Positions 33,701 through 33,718 of a stretch of DNA of 33,718 bases are shown here, in pieces. The translations under genes and the position numbers were made by a program. Numbering within the stretch: the first letter of the stretch is position 1; the number at the start of each line of letters is the position of its first letter. The notes under the pieces are model-generated. The model saw only the letters and a program-made list of their open reading frames with translations. It ran no database searches and was not told the DNA's origin. This DNA comes from Lenisia limosa (Eukaryota; Breviatea). The stretch is from contig LPNZ01008983.1 of assembly GCA_001655205.1 (NCBI GenBank), positions 1 through 33,718 of the forward strand. Reading direction: 5' to 3'.

Positions 33701-33718
33701 GGCCTGGATCTACCCGAG
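30711..33718 (+). CDS. DDX55: DEAD-box RNA helicase, Spb4/DDX55 type (3' end outside window)
   Basis: The protein starts MGRNKKKLKLQL, a basic stretch fitting a nuclear or nucleolar protein. Helicase motifs appear in order: Q motif LGFSTMTPVQASAIPLL (about 31162), motif I ACTGSGKTLAY (about 31570), Ia PTRELAQQ (split by an intron near 31680), Ib-like GG and IIIATPGR (about 31965), II LILDEADRLLD (32150-32290), III LFSATQTKEV (about 32450), then IVIPSELDNFYSIV-type spacer residues, IV-region RIIIFCL (33055), MPIFGLHGKM (33393) and Va VLVSTDVAARGLDLPE at the right edge. MTPVQ in the Q motif, PKQRRTGLFSATQT and GLHGKM match Spb4/DDX55 rather than other DEAD-box groups. In yeast Spb4 acts in 60S ribosomal subunit assembly, so that role is expected here. 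About 12 exons are visible; gap 33444-33544 lies in an intron or small exon. The last motifs and C-terminal extension are outside the window. Confidence 0.9.

Noticed and set aside
1-33718. tRNA, rRNA, CRISPR, insertion sequences or viral genes
   Set aside because: No cloverleaf, rRNA core sequence, regularly spaced repeat array with unique spacers, transposase or capsid/polymerase motif was recognised by eye.

Overview
This window is nuclear DNA from an intron-dense eukaryote, most likely a unicellular one. All seven genes are split by GT-AG introns, mostly about 50-300 nt; exons are often 40-120 nt, and genes sit 53-900 bp apart. Compact spacing, very high intron density and surface proteins built from PSI-, FN3-, REJ- and GPS-like modules suggest a free-living, intron-rich protist. 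The species cannot be named from the sequence; an intron-rich metamonad or another heterotrophic flagellate is only a guess. The assembly has 11 N gaps, most beside long G or C homopolymers.

Layout, left to right: (1) minus strand, about 383-2780 and running off the left edge, a secreted cysteine-rich protein with PSI-like, EGF-like and FN3-like modules; (2) plus, 3031-5682, a secreted nitrilase-superfamily carbon-nitrogen hydrolase; (3) minus, 5736 to about 10258, a coiled-coil protein made of about 20 small exons; (4) plus, 10413-13631, cathepsin C (dipeptidyl peptidase I) in 17 exons; (5) minus, 14533-22268, a large single-pass receptor-like glycoprotein with a REJ-like region, a GPS-like motif, one C-terminal membrane helix and a short tail; (6) plus, 22553 to about 30336, a tandem-PH protein with a long ankyrin-repeat array; (7) plus, 30711 to the right edge, a DEAD-box RNA helicase of the Spb4/DDX55 type.

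The first six genes alternate strictly in strand. This gives three head-to-head pairs with 154-284 bp between start codons (likely shared promoters) and two tail-to-tail pairs, one with only 53 bp between stop codons. Four of the seven products carry signal peptides. Two of those are hydrolases expected in the endolysosomal or extracellular space and two are surface or secreted modular proteins, which fits a phagotrophic lifestyle (inference). The helicase is a ribosome-biogenesis housekeeping gene. No operon, virus, CRISPR array, rRNA or tRNA was seen.

The least explained signals are in the introns. They include a 34-bp tandem array that repeats a 5' splice site five times, two interleaved inverted repeats that could fold as an RNA pseudoknot, a 40-bp frame-shifting minisatellite inside an ankyrin exon, two places where the reading frame is kept only if an extremely short GT..AG segment is removed, and G runs at donors with C runs at acceptors.
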